A stretch of DNA of 64,000 nucleotides from Patiria miniata (GCF_015706575.1 NW_024037069.1:37903315-37967314); one strand, 5' to 3'. Shown: positions 37,510 to 49,808, counted from the first letter of the stretch. Notes: generated from the letters alone by a model not told the origin. Numbers and translations: made by a program.

Positions 37510-38976
37510 TCATGTAAACTGCTTGGACTCTTTCTCTCTTCTCTCTGACATTTCACCAGTTACTGTTTACATTGTACATTTTTGCATGGATGACCTATCA
37601 TAAAACTTGAACATTCATTAGCGTAGACAGATGGAGAATGTCAATTCAGTTTTGTTGACATTTTATGTATGTCATGTCTGCTTTTTATTACTAACACTCT
37701 GTGCAAGTGATATAGACAAATGTCTAGATGAATCATGAACACTGCTCATACAATGTATGTCTTTCGGTGCTGACACAATCTTTTTCAAGTTTTCTAAGTA
37801 TCCTTTCCAATGTGAATACATGTTAAAATGTACAAACTACCATCAATTTTCAATTGTTATGTATTGAAACCTGTAAAAAATGCAACCTTTGTGCTATGAA
37901 ATGAGTGTAAATTAACAAAAACATTGAAATTAAAAATTGAAATGTTCAAAACATTTTCCTACCAGCACAATACTGTTTAATTACTTTTCATGCGTCCAAA
38001 TCACTGATGGGCATTAGGCGTATGCCCCTGGAATAAATTATCAAAAGGCATGGGTAAGCCTTGCAATATTAAACATGGTTTGGGAAATATTCAAACTTTT
38101 AAAGTTTAATTAAATCATGAACGACAAATACATGTGCATACGCTCTCTCAGGTCATAATGATCCTGAACATGTGATATTTGGTTTTATTTATTTATGATG
38201 ATCGATAATAACTGCCAAGTTATTTAGTTTGCTGGAAATTCCTCAATCCTCCAAAATAAATTTTTAACTTTTACTCTGGTCATATGCACACGTACCGTAC
38301 ATTGTCATCATATGCACACAAGCTGTAAGGGCCAGAAAGAAATGTGTGTTTACAGTAAATTTCATCTACTTGGCTTTTTTTAAGGCAAAATTGCCGACCT
38401 CAAGCTTTTTGTTGTCACATTTGGCCAGAAAAATGAAGAAAGAAAAAAAGTATACTAAAATTTCAAAAATATTCCCAGTACAACTTTTGTTATGTGTTAT
38501 TGGCTAATTTAACACAAAAGCAAACAGATTAAATAATTAAAAGTATCCTAAGGTAAACAACGTAAGTGTAAAATACTCAAAGACAAATTTTTTTTAAGTT
38601 CCAAAATATAATTATTCTCCTTATTTCATTACCTGGATAATTTTTAGGGTGTTACTGTAATTTTAATTTTTTTTTCTCAGCCTAAAGAAATAAAATTGAT
38701 TAACATTTCTCATGAAAGTCACACGGTGTGAAGTGACTATCAAGAAAATGACAAATATGTGTAAATACTTGAACATTACATGTGCATTTGAATAGTTTGG
38801 TTTCAGTGATTTGTAATACAGTTACGGAATCTGTATTGTGACCGAAGACCACGGTTCAATCCTGTCCTTTACAGTTAGGATATTACATGTATGTACAAAG
38901 CGTGAACTCAAATTACAACAGGTACAATGTATGTATAGGCCTAATGGGCATCTACAAAACCACATTTTGTACTGTT
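37510..38976. other. No recognised feature
   Basis: AT-rich. A B-box-like GGTTCAATCC at 38853 has no partner A box. Confidence 0.5.
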
Positions 38977-39500
38977 AAAGGGAAAATACAACATTTGCAA
39001 ACATCAAAAAATAAAACTACCAAATCATTTTGAAATACCTTGCTGGACTGTTAGTGAATGACAGTGTAAAGCATCCTGTAAAATCATGGCACCTGGTATA
39101 CTGTCATTTTCAAGAAAAGTGGTATTTTTGTATCAATTTCCAACGCTGATCGGCCGATCAGCGTTGGAAAAAACTGGCTTTTTTTCAAATACTGGCCACA
39201 ATTGACCATCGCACTTGTTTGCAATCGATTACAAACCTATGAACGGGCACGAGCCAGCTAGACTGGTTCCCTGACCTTACAATTCCCCAATGTATGTAAA
39301 CTGCTCTGTTTCTTCTTATATGGAGTCAGGGAATTAGACTACAGGAAAATGATTGTTTTTCTTGGTTTTTATAGCGTTTTTGAACCCAAAACCTCAAAAA
39401 GGTCAGTGTAACTATATTTGCTATGTATTTCCAACCCCCCAATTCCATCCATTTCTGAAAATTACAGCAAAAGCAAATGATGTATATTCCCTTTAACTAC
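38977..39500 (+). mobile_element. TTAA-type MITE family A, copy 2
   Basis: It has the same structure as the copy at 34523: TTAA plus AGGGAAAATAC at the left and GTATATTCCCT plus TTAA at the right. The internal perfect palindrome is at 39137-39170. Confidence 0.85.
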
Positions 39501-39999
39501 CGTAGCGCATTCCAAGTGCACATGACACAGCTCAAAATTTATTGGGCTGGGTAATTTTTGTATTTATCTCAACAAAATTCCTTTTCAAAACAAGTCTACA
39601 ATAATGAAACTGATTCCCATCCAGCACAAAGAGGTACCGGTACAAACACTGTTGTTCAAATGCAAGGTTGCAACCACGTGTACAGTATGCCCACTATCTA
39701 TATTAAGTACAATAGTACAGAAGCAGCCACTAAGTCCTGAGATCTGATGAAACCAGTGTGGGAGGAAACGTGATACAAAATCTATACGGTATCTTACCTT
39801 ACAAAAAAAAACAGCCGTACATTTTTCATGTCACACTTAACCACTTCTCAAAACAAGATGAGGAAAACATATGATGCATGTTTGGATCGATACGTGTACA
39901 TTTCTAGTGTATGGGCTATATTATTAGCACATAATTAATGTTACTAGTATATTTTTAAATCCTAGTAATTTTCTTTTAGGGCACTACACGAGGGCGGAT

Positions 40000-40175
40000 C
40001 TAGAGAGGTCACTGTGGTGGGAGGGGAACTGAGAGTGTGCCAGGGAAGGGGGGCAGAAGGGCTCTCTCAAATGAAAATGGCCTTATTGGAGACAATTTAG
40101 GTCGTGGGGGGGGGGTGGAGGGGGCGGGGGGCAGATACCCCTCGCCCCCCCCCCCCCCTTGATCTGCCACTGCTT
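40000..40175. repeat. Short interspersed repeat with GCGGATCTAG / GATCTGCC ends
   Basis: GGCGGATCTAGAGAGG at the left and TTGATCTGCCACTG at the right, with G- and C-runs between. A similar GGCGGATCCAGGGGGG start occurs at 17436. The family is not named. Confidence 0.5.
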
Positions 40176-40189
40176 CATAACATAGAATG

Positions 40190-40615
40190 ATGAAGTTGCA
40201 TCCCCGTGCTCTTTCACAATTCGATTTTGTTCTCTATAGTATTAATAATTGTTCAACTTATTCCAACAAACACAGTTTATTTTTTACCTTTTTGGACGTC
40301 TGCAGCCCTCTGAAATTTTTGTTTTTGTTTTTGGGGCACAAACATAATGATACTGACATTTATGATGCTGATATAAGCAGGAACCAGTCTACAGGGCCTA
40401 CTTCGTGAGGACAGAATTATTCTCTGGCAGCCAATCATTTCAAATTGTAAAGTAATCATTCAATAACTAAACATGGGCCATGTTTTTCAGTAAGTTGATG
40501 TCCCGGCCACTCCAAAGTGAAGAACTTTTGTGTTGCTAAAAAAATAGCAATTTAGAAAAAGGAATCTATTTTTCGGGTAGAAACTCTAAAATAGCATAGG
40601 GAATGGCTTCGTCGT
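40190..40615 (+). mobile_element. MITE family B, copy 3
   Basis: It starts GAAGTTGCATCCCCGTGCTC, contains TTGGACGTCTGCAGCCCTCT and GGCAGCCAATCATTTCAAAT, and ends ATAGCATAGGGAATGGCTTC. Confidence 0.7.
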
Positions 40616-41585
40616 AGCATGTCGTAGCGATTTTTCATTTCACATGTCCAAAACCTTAAGTGGTATCATTTATCAAGCGGAGTCACAGTAGTTTTGTTTG
40701 CACAGGATCCCGCTGGGGAAAGTCAACGTTAAGGGCTAGCAAAAACAGTCACTGTTGTTTGAATTGTACAAATGGAATGTTTTTAATATACATTTGTACT
40801 GATGTTGTCTGAGGGCACATTTGATGGAGTGTCAATATGGAAAGGGAACAACTCCTTGTCGGGCTTGAGTGCATGTGGAAATAACTATTCATTTTCTACT
40901 GTGTACACAAAACATGAAAACTTCAATCAGTCAGGCGCAACATAAGTAACGATTTCTAAATATTAAAAAAAAAAGTGAAGTGTTTTAGAAAGAGGGTTTT
41001 TTTTAATCAAAAGTTTCAATAAAGACATTGATGGGGACAGGATTTCAACAGAATGCTTTTTTTTCCCCTTCTTTCGCTGCTTAAGCTCCTTTCTAAAGTT
41101 CCCTTGAGTCTGCCATTAAGGTTCCCTACTGCGCACCATAATTGCATTAACACCTACCGGTACTGTCCAGAAATAGTAACATTCTTGGAGACAGATACAA
41201 AAGCTAAATGAAAGCATACAGTTTGTACATACATTGACATGAAATTTTCACTTCAGCATCTTACAAACTTTCATTTCCTATAGGGCTACTTAAAAATCCA
41301 ACATGCCTTCAGAATTTCTGCTACCTTTGCGCTTGATGACAGGTGTAGAGATAACCCACAGGTGCCTATACATGACCTGTAGATTTAAACGTTTTAAACC
41401 CTCAGCAAAAGCTTGTTCATGGGCAGGGGGTCCGTGCTCACAAGTACATGTACGTCATGCTGCCTTACCAGCAGTACATGCAGTATGCACACTATGAACA
41501 CCTCGCATGGCTACGGTACAATGTATGACCCTATGGCCATGTCCAGCTATTCTGCCCTATTGACCCGATACCAATCAGCACAGTT

Positions 41586-42102
41586 AAAGCTACAGTCCAT
41601 CATTTGTAATTTGTGCATTTTGTTCGTTTGAAGCAACAAAAGAGTTCAAAATCTAATGAAGGATACTGAGCAACTAACCTGATGAAGTTTCAGCTAAGCT
41701 TCAGCTGTACATTCCGAGAATAACAGCATTCTAAGATCTCAATTTCAAATCAAAAGTTACTGAATCATGTTTTGAATTGTTTTGAATTGCAGCTATACGC
41801 GACGTAGCGCACTGATCCGACGAATTATAACAACCGCACGCGCATGTACGTCGTTCCAATACTTGTGCGCACTGCGCTGAATAACAAAATGAACTACTAA
41901 TTTAAATTTTCCTACGGTGCTTCTTAAGAATCACCGTTGGAAATGCCTTCTTTCGTTGATTACTTCAAAATGACAGCTTCCCAGAAAGAATAATTTCACA
42001 GGGAGTTTAGTTCCCTTATTATCTTTCAACCAAGTTTGTTTTTCAACAATAATTACGCCAGTTACTTTTTGGATGGCTGCAAATGATGGACTATAGCTTT
42101 AA
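41586..42102 (+). mobile_element. TTAA-type MITE family C, copy 2
   Basis: A 517-bp unit, inverted relative to the copy at 27254, with intact TTAA at both ends. Its right TTAA (42099-42102) is also the left boundary of a family B copy. Confidence 0.87.
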
Positions 42103-42537
42103 AGTTGCGTTCCCATGGATGCTCTTCAACAAATCCCTTCTTTTTTTTTCTATAAATAAATTTTTCAACTATTTTATTCCAACCAGAAAAGCTTCATTTT
42201 ATCTTCTTTTTTTGGACATCTGCAACACTCTGAAAAAAAATTGTTTTGGGCACGAACAGATTCGCTTTGCAAGCAGATTTAATCGATAGTGATTGTGGGG
42301 CGGGAACCAGCCTACCCAGTGAGAAGGGAATTATTGTCAGGCAGCCAATAATTCAAAATTGTAAAGTTATAATTCAATAACTACACATTGGCCAATTTTT
42401 GTTCAGTCCATGTCTCATTCAAAAGTGGATAACTTTTGTAGGCCCTATTGCTAGAAAAATAGAAATTTAGAAAAGGAATCTGTTCTTCAGCCTCAGGATG
42501 AAACTCAAAAATGGCAATTGTAATGCAACTTTGAGGA
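42099..42537 (+). mobile_element. TTAA-type MITE family B, copy 4
   Basis: TTAA is followed by AGTTGCGTTCCCATGGATGC; the right end is TAATGCAACTTTGA (decayed TTAA). Interior landmarks are GGCAGCCAATAATTCAAAAT and AATTCAATAACTACACAT. Confidence 0.75.
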
Positions 42538-42544
42538 CTACATG

Positions 42545-42592
42545 TACATGGGTCAACCATGAAGGTTGACCTCCATGGGTCAACCATGGGTA
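42545..42592 (+). repeat. Alternating GGTCAACC / GGTTGACC copies
   Basis: Three copies of an 8-mer occur in +,-,+ order within ATGGGTCAACCATGAAGG-type sequence. Confidence 0.7.
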
Positions 42593-42671
42593 ACTTACAG
42601 TGTAAGGTCCAGTATACATTGGAATTTACTAGAGTACAAAAAATAACAAAATGTTTAACCCCAGGCAGAGC

Positions 42672-42999
42672 CAGTGTTTCCCCTGGCTAATGAACTGAGC
42701 GAGGTGGTAACAATTCAAATTGATGATTGAAACAAAATTTACAGTCTGCAAACTGAAAAGAATGCAGCGCTCACAAAAATGCGCGATGATTCCAAAAACA
42801 CATAGAAATTGTGAGTTCTTGATACATGGAGGTAAAGGAAAATGCTCATATATTACACAAAATGAAAAATGTTTAATTGATATTTCCTTTTTTGCCAATC
42901 TTCACAGCGAGGTGGCGATATTGGCAAAAATTGAGCGAGGTGGTCACTGAAAGTGGCGAGGTGGGCCACCTCACATTTGAATGGGCAGGGGAAACACTG
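42672..42999. mobile_element. hAT-type MITE, 328 bp, with 8-bp target duplication
   Basis: The termini CAGTGTTTCCCCTGGC and GCAGGGGAAACACTG are classic hAT CAGTG ends. Perfect direct repeats GGCAGAGC flank it at 42664-42671 and 43000-43007. No transposase is present, so it is non-autonomous. Confidence 0.92.
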
Positions 43000-43123
43000 G
43001 GCAGAGCCAACGGGTTTGTTTAATTGTCAGCATTTGTTTAATTAACATGAATTTTGTGTCTGGAGCTGCTGATTAAATTTTAATGTCCCTCATACATGTC
43101 AATTGTATTGGTGACTTGGCAAA

Positions 43124-43213
43124 ACCCAACAATAAAGTTGTGATTTGTAGAAATAATAAAGTATTGCTGCAATACTTAATAATTCTACAAATCACAGCTT
43201 TATTGTTGGATTT
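43124..43213. repeat. 90-bp near-perfect palindrome
   Basis: The arms AACAATAAAGTTGTGATTTG and complement meet at GCTGC in the centre with only three or so mismatches. No flanking duplication is identified. Confidence 0.85.
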
Positions 43214-43596
43214 GCTTTTACAATTTATGTATATCCAGCCGGGATTCCTTGTATACAAGTTACATCTATATGTACATCACTGAATTTAAATTTATAACAA
43301 TAGGTGCCCTCCAATCCCCCACCCTTTTTTTAAACAGTACACATTACAGGCAGTCACATTAGCTGCCTCGGCAAAAATTACTCAAGTCATCCTGGAAATG
43401 TTTGAGTGGACAAGTAGTGTGACCACTGATGGGCATTCAATCTTGTTATGTGGTGTACATGTACATTGACCATTCCTTCCTCCATGCACTGACTACCAGG
43501 GAGGAGAAGTCTATAGCATTCAAGGCCACTTCTGGTAAATTACTAAGTAGTAGACTCATCTGGAAAACCAACTACTGTGATTGATAGTACTGTCCT

Positions 43597-44129
43597 TAAA
43601 GGGAATATACAACATTTGCAAACATCGAAAAATAAAACTACCAAGTTTTTACGAAATACCTTACTAGGATGTTGGTAAATGACAGTCTCAAGCATCTTGT
43701 AAAATTATGGCACCTGGTGTGAAGTCATTTTCAAGAAAATGGTATTTTTGTATACATTTCCAACGGTGGTCGGCCGACCAGCGTTGGAAAAACCTAACTA
43801 TTTTTCAACTACTGCTCCAAATTAACCATTTTTTCAGTCCAAATTTTGTTTGCTATTGGTTACATGTTTCATGAACGGGTGCAGGCCAGCTAGACTGTTT
43901 CTCGTGCCTTACAATTTTCCATCATCTATAAATTGATCCATTTTATTTTTTGTGGAGTCAGGGAACCAGACCACTTAAACATTTTTGTTTTTCTTGGTTT
44001 TTCCAACCCTTTCGAACACAAAACTTAAAAAATGTCAGTGTAACAATATTTGATCTATATCTACTAACCCCTCAAGTAGTTCATTTCTGCAAATTACATC
44101 AAAAACCAATGATGTACATTCCCTTTAAG
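43597..44129 (+). mobile_element. TTAA-type MITE family A, copy 3
   Basis: TTAA plus AGGGAATATAC at the left and GTACATTCCCT plus TTAA at the right. The internal palindrome (43757-43790) has one mismatched pair. Confidence 0.85.
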
Positions 44130-45177
44130 GCATGGAAGGCTGCACTTTGTTGAAGTGCCTAGTTAGAAGTGGTCAAGGATGATGCCGTGCCCTTCAGGAG
44201 TGGTACGTTATCCAAATAGACCAATCCCAAGTTATCAATTCTATCATGCTGTGTCCACCACTTGCCTGCTTTGTCTGTTCATGGTCTGTTGAATGAGTCT
44301 GACTAGTCACAGTGCTGGCTTGACATACAAAATATAATGATTTGACTTTCGGTGACTAGCCTTTGTTTAAAAGTAAGGCAGGGGAGGTGGAATTGAATTT
44401 TGACTGTCTGTGACTGTTTAAACAGGCATGCAACTGGGAATTTAGAAAAAACGAGGAAATTCCAAACCACAAAAGACTTTGTACAGTGTTTTTTCAATTT
44501 AATGTAATGGCATTCCTGAGAAATATAAACGAGGAAATCAGCGGATCCGAGGAAAAGTTGCATGCCTGATAAATAGCAGGAGGATTAAATAAGTACAAAT
44601 TTTACATACATGTGTGTGCACATTGTGTACACTGTACATGTATGTACACAAAAAGATAGGCTATTGTCATTTTGACAAGTCATGCATGAACATAATGGAA
44701 ACGGAACAAACTTTGTACTTGTATGCTGAAGAATAACCATAAACCCAGGATGCTCTATAGATCTACAGAAAACTGAGGTAACTGACTTCTGTAATATGGG
44801 GTCAAGTGAACTTTGCTATTAATATTTCAAGTGACCTCTCCATAATCCAATTACAAAATTTACCAATACATGTACCATGTGAATCATTACAATCATGCAA
44901 AGGTTAACTAGTGGTGCGATTCCAATCCTTTTTTGGGGGGGGGGTTTAATTCCTCTATTAGGTTTGGATTTTAGAAACTAATAAATTTTACACAAGCTAA
45001 AGAAAACAACTGAAAATCTCCAAAATTTGCTCCATGGTCTCTGGTTGTAATCACTTGCTAGTGTACTAAGTAATAGTGGTCTTATGAATTGCCTGCCCAT
45101 TAACCATTCGACTGATCAGTGAGTCCCCCTCCCCCATTTTTCCAACTTTACAGCTCCAACCTTACTGTTTGTGGGAC

Positions 45178-45226
45178 CCCCCCTCCCCCCCTCCCCCCCC
45201 CCTCCCCCCCCCTCCCCCCCCCCAAA
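45178..45226. repeat. C-rich simple repeat
   Basis: Almost pure C with a T about every eight bases. Other C or G runs of 10-16 occur at 17470, 29748, 32956 and 40146. Confidence 0.9.
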
Positions 45227-45402
45227 CAATGACTTCTTACAAAAAAAGTTATTAAGTTATTACGGGTGAGTTGTAAATGAATGTGCCAGTCGAGAGTGAA
45301 AAACCAACGAGCCTCCTTTAATTATAGTTATACACAGCATATCACGACATGTTCACGGTGGACGCCCTCTTCATTGCAATATAGCCTGACGGTAAGGGAT
45401 TC

Positions 45403-46187
45403 CACCGGTGTCATGCCAAAAACTGTCCGATGCGGTGCCAAATAGTGTCCGCTGAGCATGCACAATAGACGCAGGACACATTGTGTCCGGTGCTAAGTAT
45501 AATGTCCGAGCGCTGTCATGTATTGCAGCACGGAGGAAAGATTTCCATATACGAAGTTCACTCAACACCCTGTGTACAAACCCTATGAGATTGGACTGAA
45601 AAATTCTAAGTGTTTTCTAAGAAAATGCTCAAGTATTTTCTCACTGCTCAAATTGACTTTGATGACATGAAATTGCTATCTGGGGGCTAGTCAATACAGA
45701 GGAAAATTAGTGAACTTCGTATATGGAAATCTTTCCCAGCACGGATTTCAGTCCATTCTTACAATACTGTTCCTCCATTTTCTTGCCCTATACTGAAAAA
45801 AAAACGATGCTCAAAATGTGAGCGAAACTGTTATTTAGCAGCCAGAGGAATAATTCGCACATTGACCACTATCAGGCTACTGAGTGCAGTCTACACACGT
45901 ACACACTTGACCTGACATGCCCGACACGAAAACACAAAGCTTTTAGCCGAATGCAAGTTTAAATGTCAGAAATATCAATTGAAAACAAATTCCACAATCA
46001 GTTTAATAATAACATTAACAGATAGAAAAGTTTGTTGAAACAAAATTATGAAAGGAAAATTACCGGAAGATGAAAAACAATTTCATTCGTGACGTCTTGG
46101 AAGCTGACCGCAAGCACGCCATAGGATGCACGCTAAGCGGACACTACTTGGCACCGGACAGTTTTTGGCATGACACCGGGCTAAATT
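45403..46187. mobile_element. Inverted-repeat element (family H), about 785 bp
   Basis: The ends CCGGTGTCATGCCAAAAACT and complement extend about 50 bp through TAGTGTCCGCT. It carries a nested 202-bp MITE at 45535. No clear target duplication is seen. Confidence 0.8.
45535..45736. mobile_element. 202-bp MITE (family G) with 9-bp target duplication
   Basis: The terminal repeats GGAAAGATTTCCATATACGA extend about 25 bp. Direct repeats CAGCACGGA flank it at 45526-45534 and 45737-45745. A second copy is at 58153-58344. A 9-bp duplication suggests Mutator-like. Confidence 0.92.
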
Positions 46188-46211
46188 TTGCCCAACCATG
46201 CTAACGCACGC

Positions 46212-46462
46212 GGAAAAAATGTTGCAACCTGACGCCACTTTTTTCTTCATACATCATCTTAATGAAGGTTAGTCATTGCAAAAATGATGATAAGACATGA
46301 ATCTAGGACTGAGAAACATTTCCAACATTGTCCAATTTTGTTCTTGACTCAGTCTCCATATAGGCCTATAACTTAGTATAAATAAGTTAACTGTCTTTGA
46401 GTTGTACACACAACCGCATGAATTGAAGTGGCGTCAGGTTGCAACATTTTTTCCCCGCACGC
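46212..46462. mobile_element. Inverted-repeat MITE, about 250 bp
   Basis: GGAAAAAATGTTGCAACCTG at the left and its complement (CAGGTTGCAACATTTTTTCC) at the right, extending through GACGCCACTT. The flanks share GCACGC but the spacing is off, so the target duplication is uncertain. Confidence 0.8.
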
Positions 46463-46494
46463 ACCCAACATACATGACATACCCATGGTTTACC

Positions 46495-47444
46495 TAGCTG
46501 GAGTTACCCAGCCCTGAGTTTTATCATTGGGTTGTCTATAAGGGCTGGAGCGAATTTTTCTCGTAACTTGTAGTATTTGCAAAAAAAATTGGAAAATGTT
46601 CAATTTTGTCCCCGTTACACACTAATTGCAACTGCAACTCACCCCAAACTTGCCTGGAATAACCATTACACAGGTCCTTGAAGTAAAAAACGATCCACGA
46701 TGAAGATTCAGCCTACAATTGCAGTGAAAACAGGAGGAATAACTGCTAACTTGACAACCTTGCTGGATTGGCCAGGACCGCAATTGGTTTGTGCACACAA
46801 AAAAATTGTGTACAATGAATGGCGGTCGATTAACAGGCACAGAGAGAGCGATCGCTGTCAACTACTCGGTTTTGCCGGCTGCGCTGGCTGTTGGCGCATG
46901 ACGTCACGCAGAAGCGTAACAACTGATGACTGTTTTATGCACTATTGGTTGCGGTTCCAGTACCAAAGCTGTGATGCGAGTGGTAAACCTCATATTAGTG
47001 CATGAAACAGTCATCGGGTATTACGCTTCCGCGTGACGTCATGCGCCAACAGCCAGCGCAGCCGGCAAAAACGAGTAGTTGACAGCGATCGCTCTCTCTG
47101 TACTTGTTAATCGACTGCCATTCATTGTACACAATTTTTTTTGTGCACAAACCAATTGCGGTCCTGGCCAATCCAGCAAGGTTGTCAAGTTAGTGGTTAT
47201 TCCTCCTGTTTTCACTGCAATTGTAGGCTGAATCTTCATCGTGGATCGTTTTTTACTTCAAGGACCTGTGTAATGGTTATTCCAGGCAAGTTTGGGGTGA
47301 GTTGCAGTTGCAATTAGTGTGTAACGGGGACAAAATTGAACATTTTCCAAAATTTTTTGCAAATACTACAAGTTACGAGAAAAATTCGCTCCAGCCCTTA
47401 TAGACAACCCAATGATAAAACTCAGGGCTGGGTAACTCCAGCTA
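46495..47444. mobile_element. Foldback element, 950 bp, arms about 430 bp
   Basis: It is a near-perfect inverted repeat: 46495-46920 against about 47010-47444, with a short spacer. The ends are TAGCTGGAGTTACCCAGCCC and its complement. Perfect 9-bp direct repeats TGGTTTACC flank it (46486-46494 and 47445-47453). Open frames inside the arms mirror each other and look like chance. A 9-bp duplication suggests a Mutator-like foldback. Confidence 0.9.
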
Positions 47445-47453
47445 TGGTTTACC

Positions 47454-49308
47454 ATACCTTACAATCTTTCAACAACAAATCCTGAGAATGCCACTCAGAA
47501 GTCCTCCAACAGTCCAAGTCCAAGATATTTAGTGCCCCAACCACTGCTGCACGCGATGAGGCGGATGAAGCAACGCAACGGCGTCCAACCTGAGCTGCCT
47601 TCACACAAAACCACGGAAGTCGTTTGTTGTGTGTGCACGTCGCACAAGTACAAATTGGTGCACATGTACCCGGTATGCTGTCACTTGTCTAGCGCGCTTA
47701 TTTGCCGCGCTAGCGCTGCACAATGCGGGTATGCATCAGGGTGACCGTAAGGATATGGCCAAATTCTGCTAAATGCAATTCAAAAATCTGTCGGATTCAT
47801 CAAAAATCTGCCAAATTCCCCAGAATTACTCGAAATACACTATAAACACGTAAAATCACATGCAGATGTTGTAGTACTGCCTTAGTTAAGGCTCAAATAA
47901 CATTATAATCAATCTATAGTCACATAAAGATGTTATAAAAGTGCGTAAATTTCAGGCAAAATGCGGGCTTGCGTCACATCCAAGTCTAGTTACTTCCCAG
48001 TGAACCTCAGCACCTAGACCAGCCAACCTATCCCATTATGCAAGGTTTTGTTGAAAAGATTGAAGCTTTTTTAAACAAATGTACCATTTGTTTTTCAAAT
48101 TTGATACGTTTTTCTGTCAATATTCATTTTTGCAGAATTCTGCCAGAAATCTGCCAAAAAAAATCCAATCTGTCAAATTTTCTGTCAAACTCGTTATTTA
48201 ACAAAAAATCTGTCAAAGTTAGCTGAAAATCGGCTAAAACGGTCACCCTAGTATGCATTTGCTAGTCTTAGATCAAGACGTTTAGTTGATGTATATTACA
48301 TACGCCGTTAGAGGGCGGTATCACAACAAATCATGGCTCACATCATTGATCAATATACACAGTATATGGAGATCAATGGCTCACATCACCCACGAATCGC
48401 TTGCAATTTTATGAAGCCTGGGAAGCAGGGACAGGGTGGCATTGGTTTTTTTCGGCCGTTGCTTATTGGTCCGCACAATTAATTAATCCTTTCGAAGCTT
48501 CATAATGGCCCATTTCGAAGTGTTTTGAATTGCAAGCCAGGTTCCCGGACGTTTGCTTTCCATTGAAAAAAAATCCTGCAAACCACAAAACGGCAAATTA
48601 GCAAAATAAAAATGTTCCAAATGACTTTAAAAAAAAAATGTTTTTAAAGAGAAATAAAGGAAGAAAAATAAACATGGCCGATTGATTCATTATGTATAGC
48701 GCCTTCTACTGTAATTCTCTTTTATAGTCGCGAATAGAGTTTGAAAGTTGACCCCTTGTCAGTGGTGCAGCGTGTAAAAGTCGGAGATTATGGTACATTT
48801 CTTAAGAAAATCCTCGGGAAAGGTCTTTGTAATATTGCTACTAACATCTCAATGTATGGAAACTGAACATTGCATGACGTCAAAGAAGAGAAATATTCTT
48901 GCCAACATTTGACCTCTCACTTCCGGAAATACTTGTGGAACTCGGAGCCCTCGTAGAAAGATGAACATTTATGAAATAATTTTGTGGCGCGGTCACAGGG
49001 GTAAAAACTGAACTGAACTCAAATGTCTTTGGACACATTTTTTTTAAATTGACTTGAAGGACTAGTCTAATTCTCATTTACCAACAAATCCAAAATCCAG
49101 ACGTGAAACTTGTTTTTTACCCATTTCTTTCTGATTTCTCATCATTTCTTGTGGAATGCAAATTCCAACATGAATGTTTCTCGATCAGGGGTGATTACGG
49201 TAGTTGTAATTTCTGTCAAAATATATGTAGCACGAGAAAGGGCAACCCCGTGTAAAATGCCCAAAGAAGGGTCCGCGGGCGGTCCGGAAGCTCAAAGACA
49301 AAATGGTG
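47454..49308. other. No recognised gene
   Basis: 47760-48245 has repeated near-copies of AAATCTGCCAAATT/ATCTGTCAAA, an imperfect dispersed motif. The rest shows nothing. Confidence 0.5.
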
Positions 49309-49808
49309 CAACCTCGTCCCCAGTGCTTACTTTATTTCCAGCACGGTTTCCAATAGTAAACCCTGGATAGGAAACTTTCTTCCTGTATCCTGATTCGATA
49401 CCGCAAATGGCTAGGCTAGTTATGGATTTTTATCGTGTACTTGGTGTTGTTATTCACAACATGCAGTACGTGTTTTCGCGATCATTCGTCCACGCCTTCT
49501 CGAAAACATTAATTTCCTTTCCAATTTGTTAATATTAATTTGAAATGTGATACTGCATGTTGTTTCGTTAAGATCGTAACAGTTTAATTAAATAAAAATG
49601 TGTTTTTCGTAACTCACGCCATGCTCGCGCTGCTACGAAGTTTTTACCCCAGACACCGCATACAAAAACCAAACGCTAATGTAACGCACATGCAGGCACC
49701 AGACTATTCCTCATTTGCATACGCGTTCACAAATCTTGCACATGCAAATGATCCAATACCTGGGTGAGAGAGCAGGTAGTGATGGGCGCGTACTGCTCGA
49801 CACCCTGG
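49309..49808 (+). mobile_element. Family E element, copy 1, right end missing
   Basis: It starts CAACCTCGTCCCCAGTGCTT and follows the other copies as far as CTGCTCGACACCCTGG, then diverges before the terminal repeat. Confidence 0.82.

Noticed and set aside
38849..38875. Another tRNA-derived SINE
   Set aside because: Only a B-box-like GGTTCAATCC is present, with no A box or known body.
46700..47239. Two near-identical frames on opposite strands (MKIQPTIAVKTGGIT...)
   Set aside because: They are mirror images produced by the two arms of the foldback at 46495-47444.
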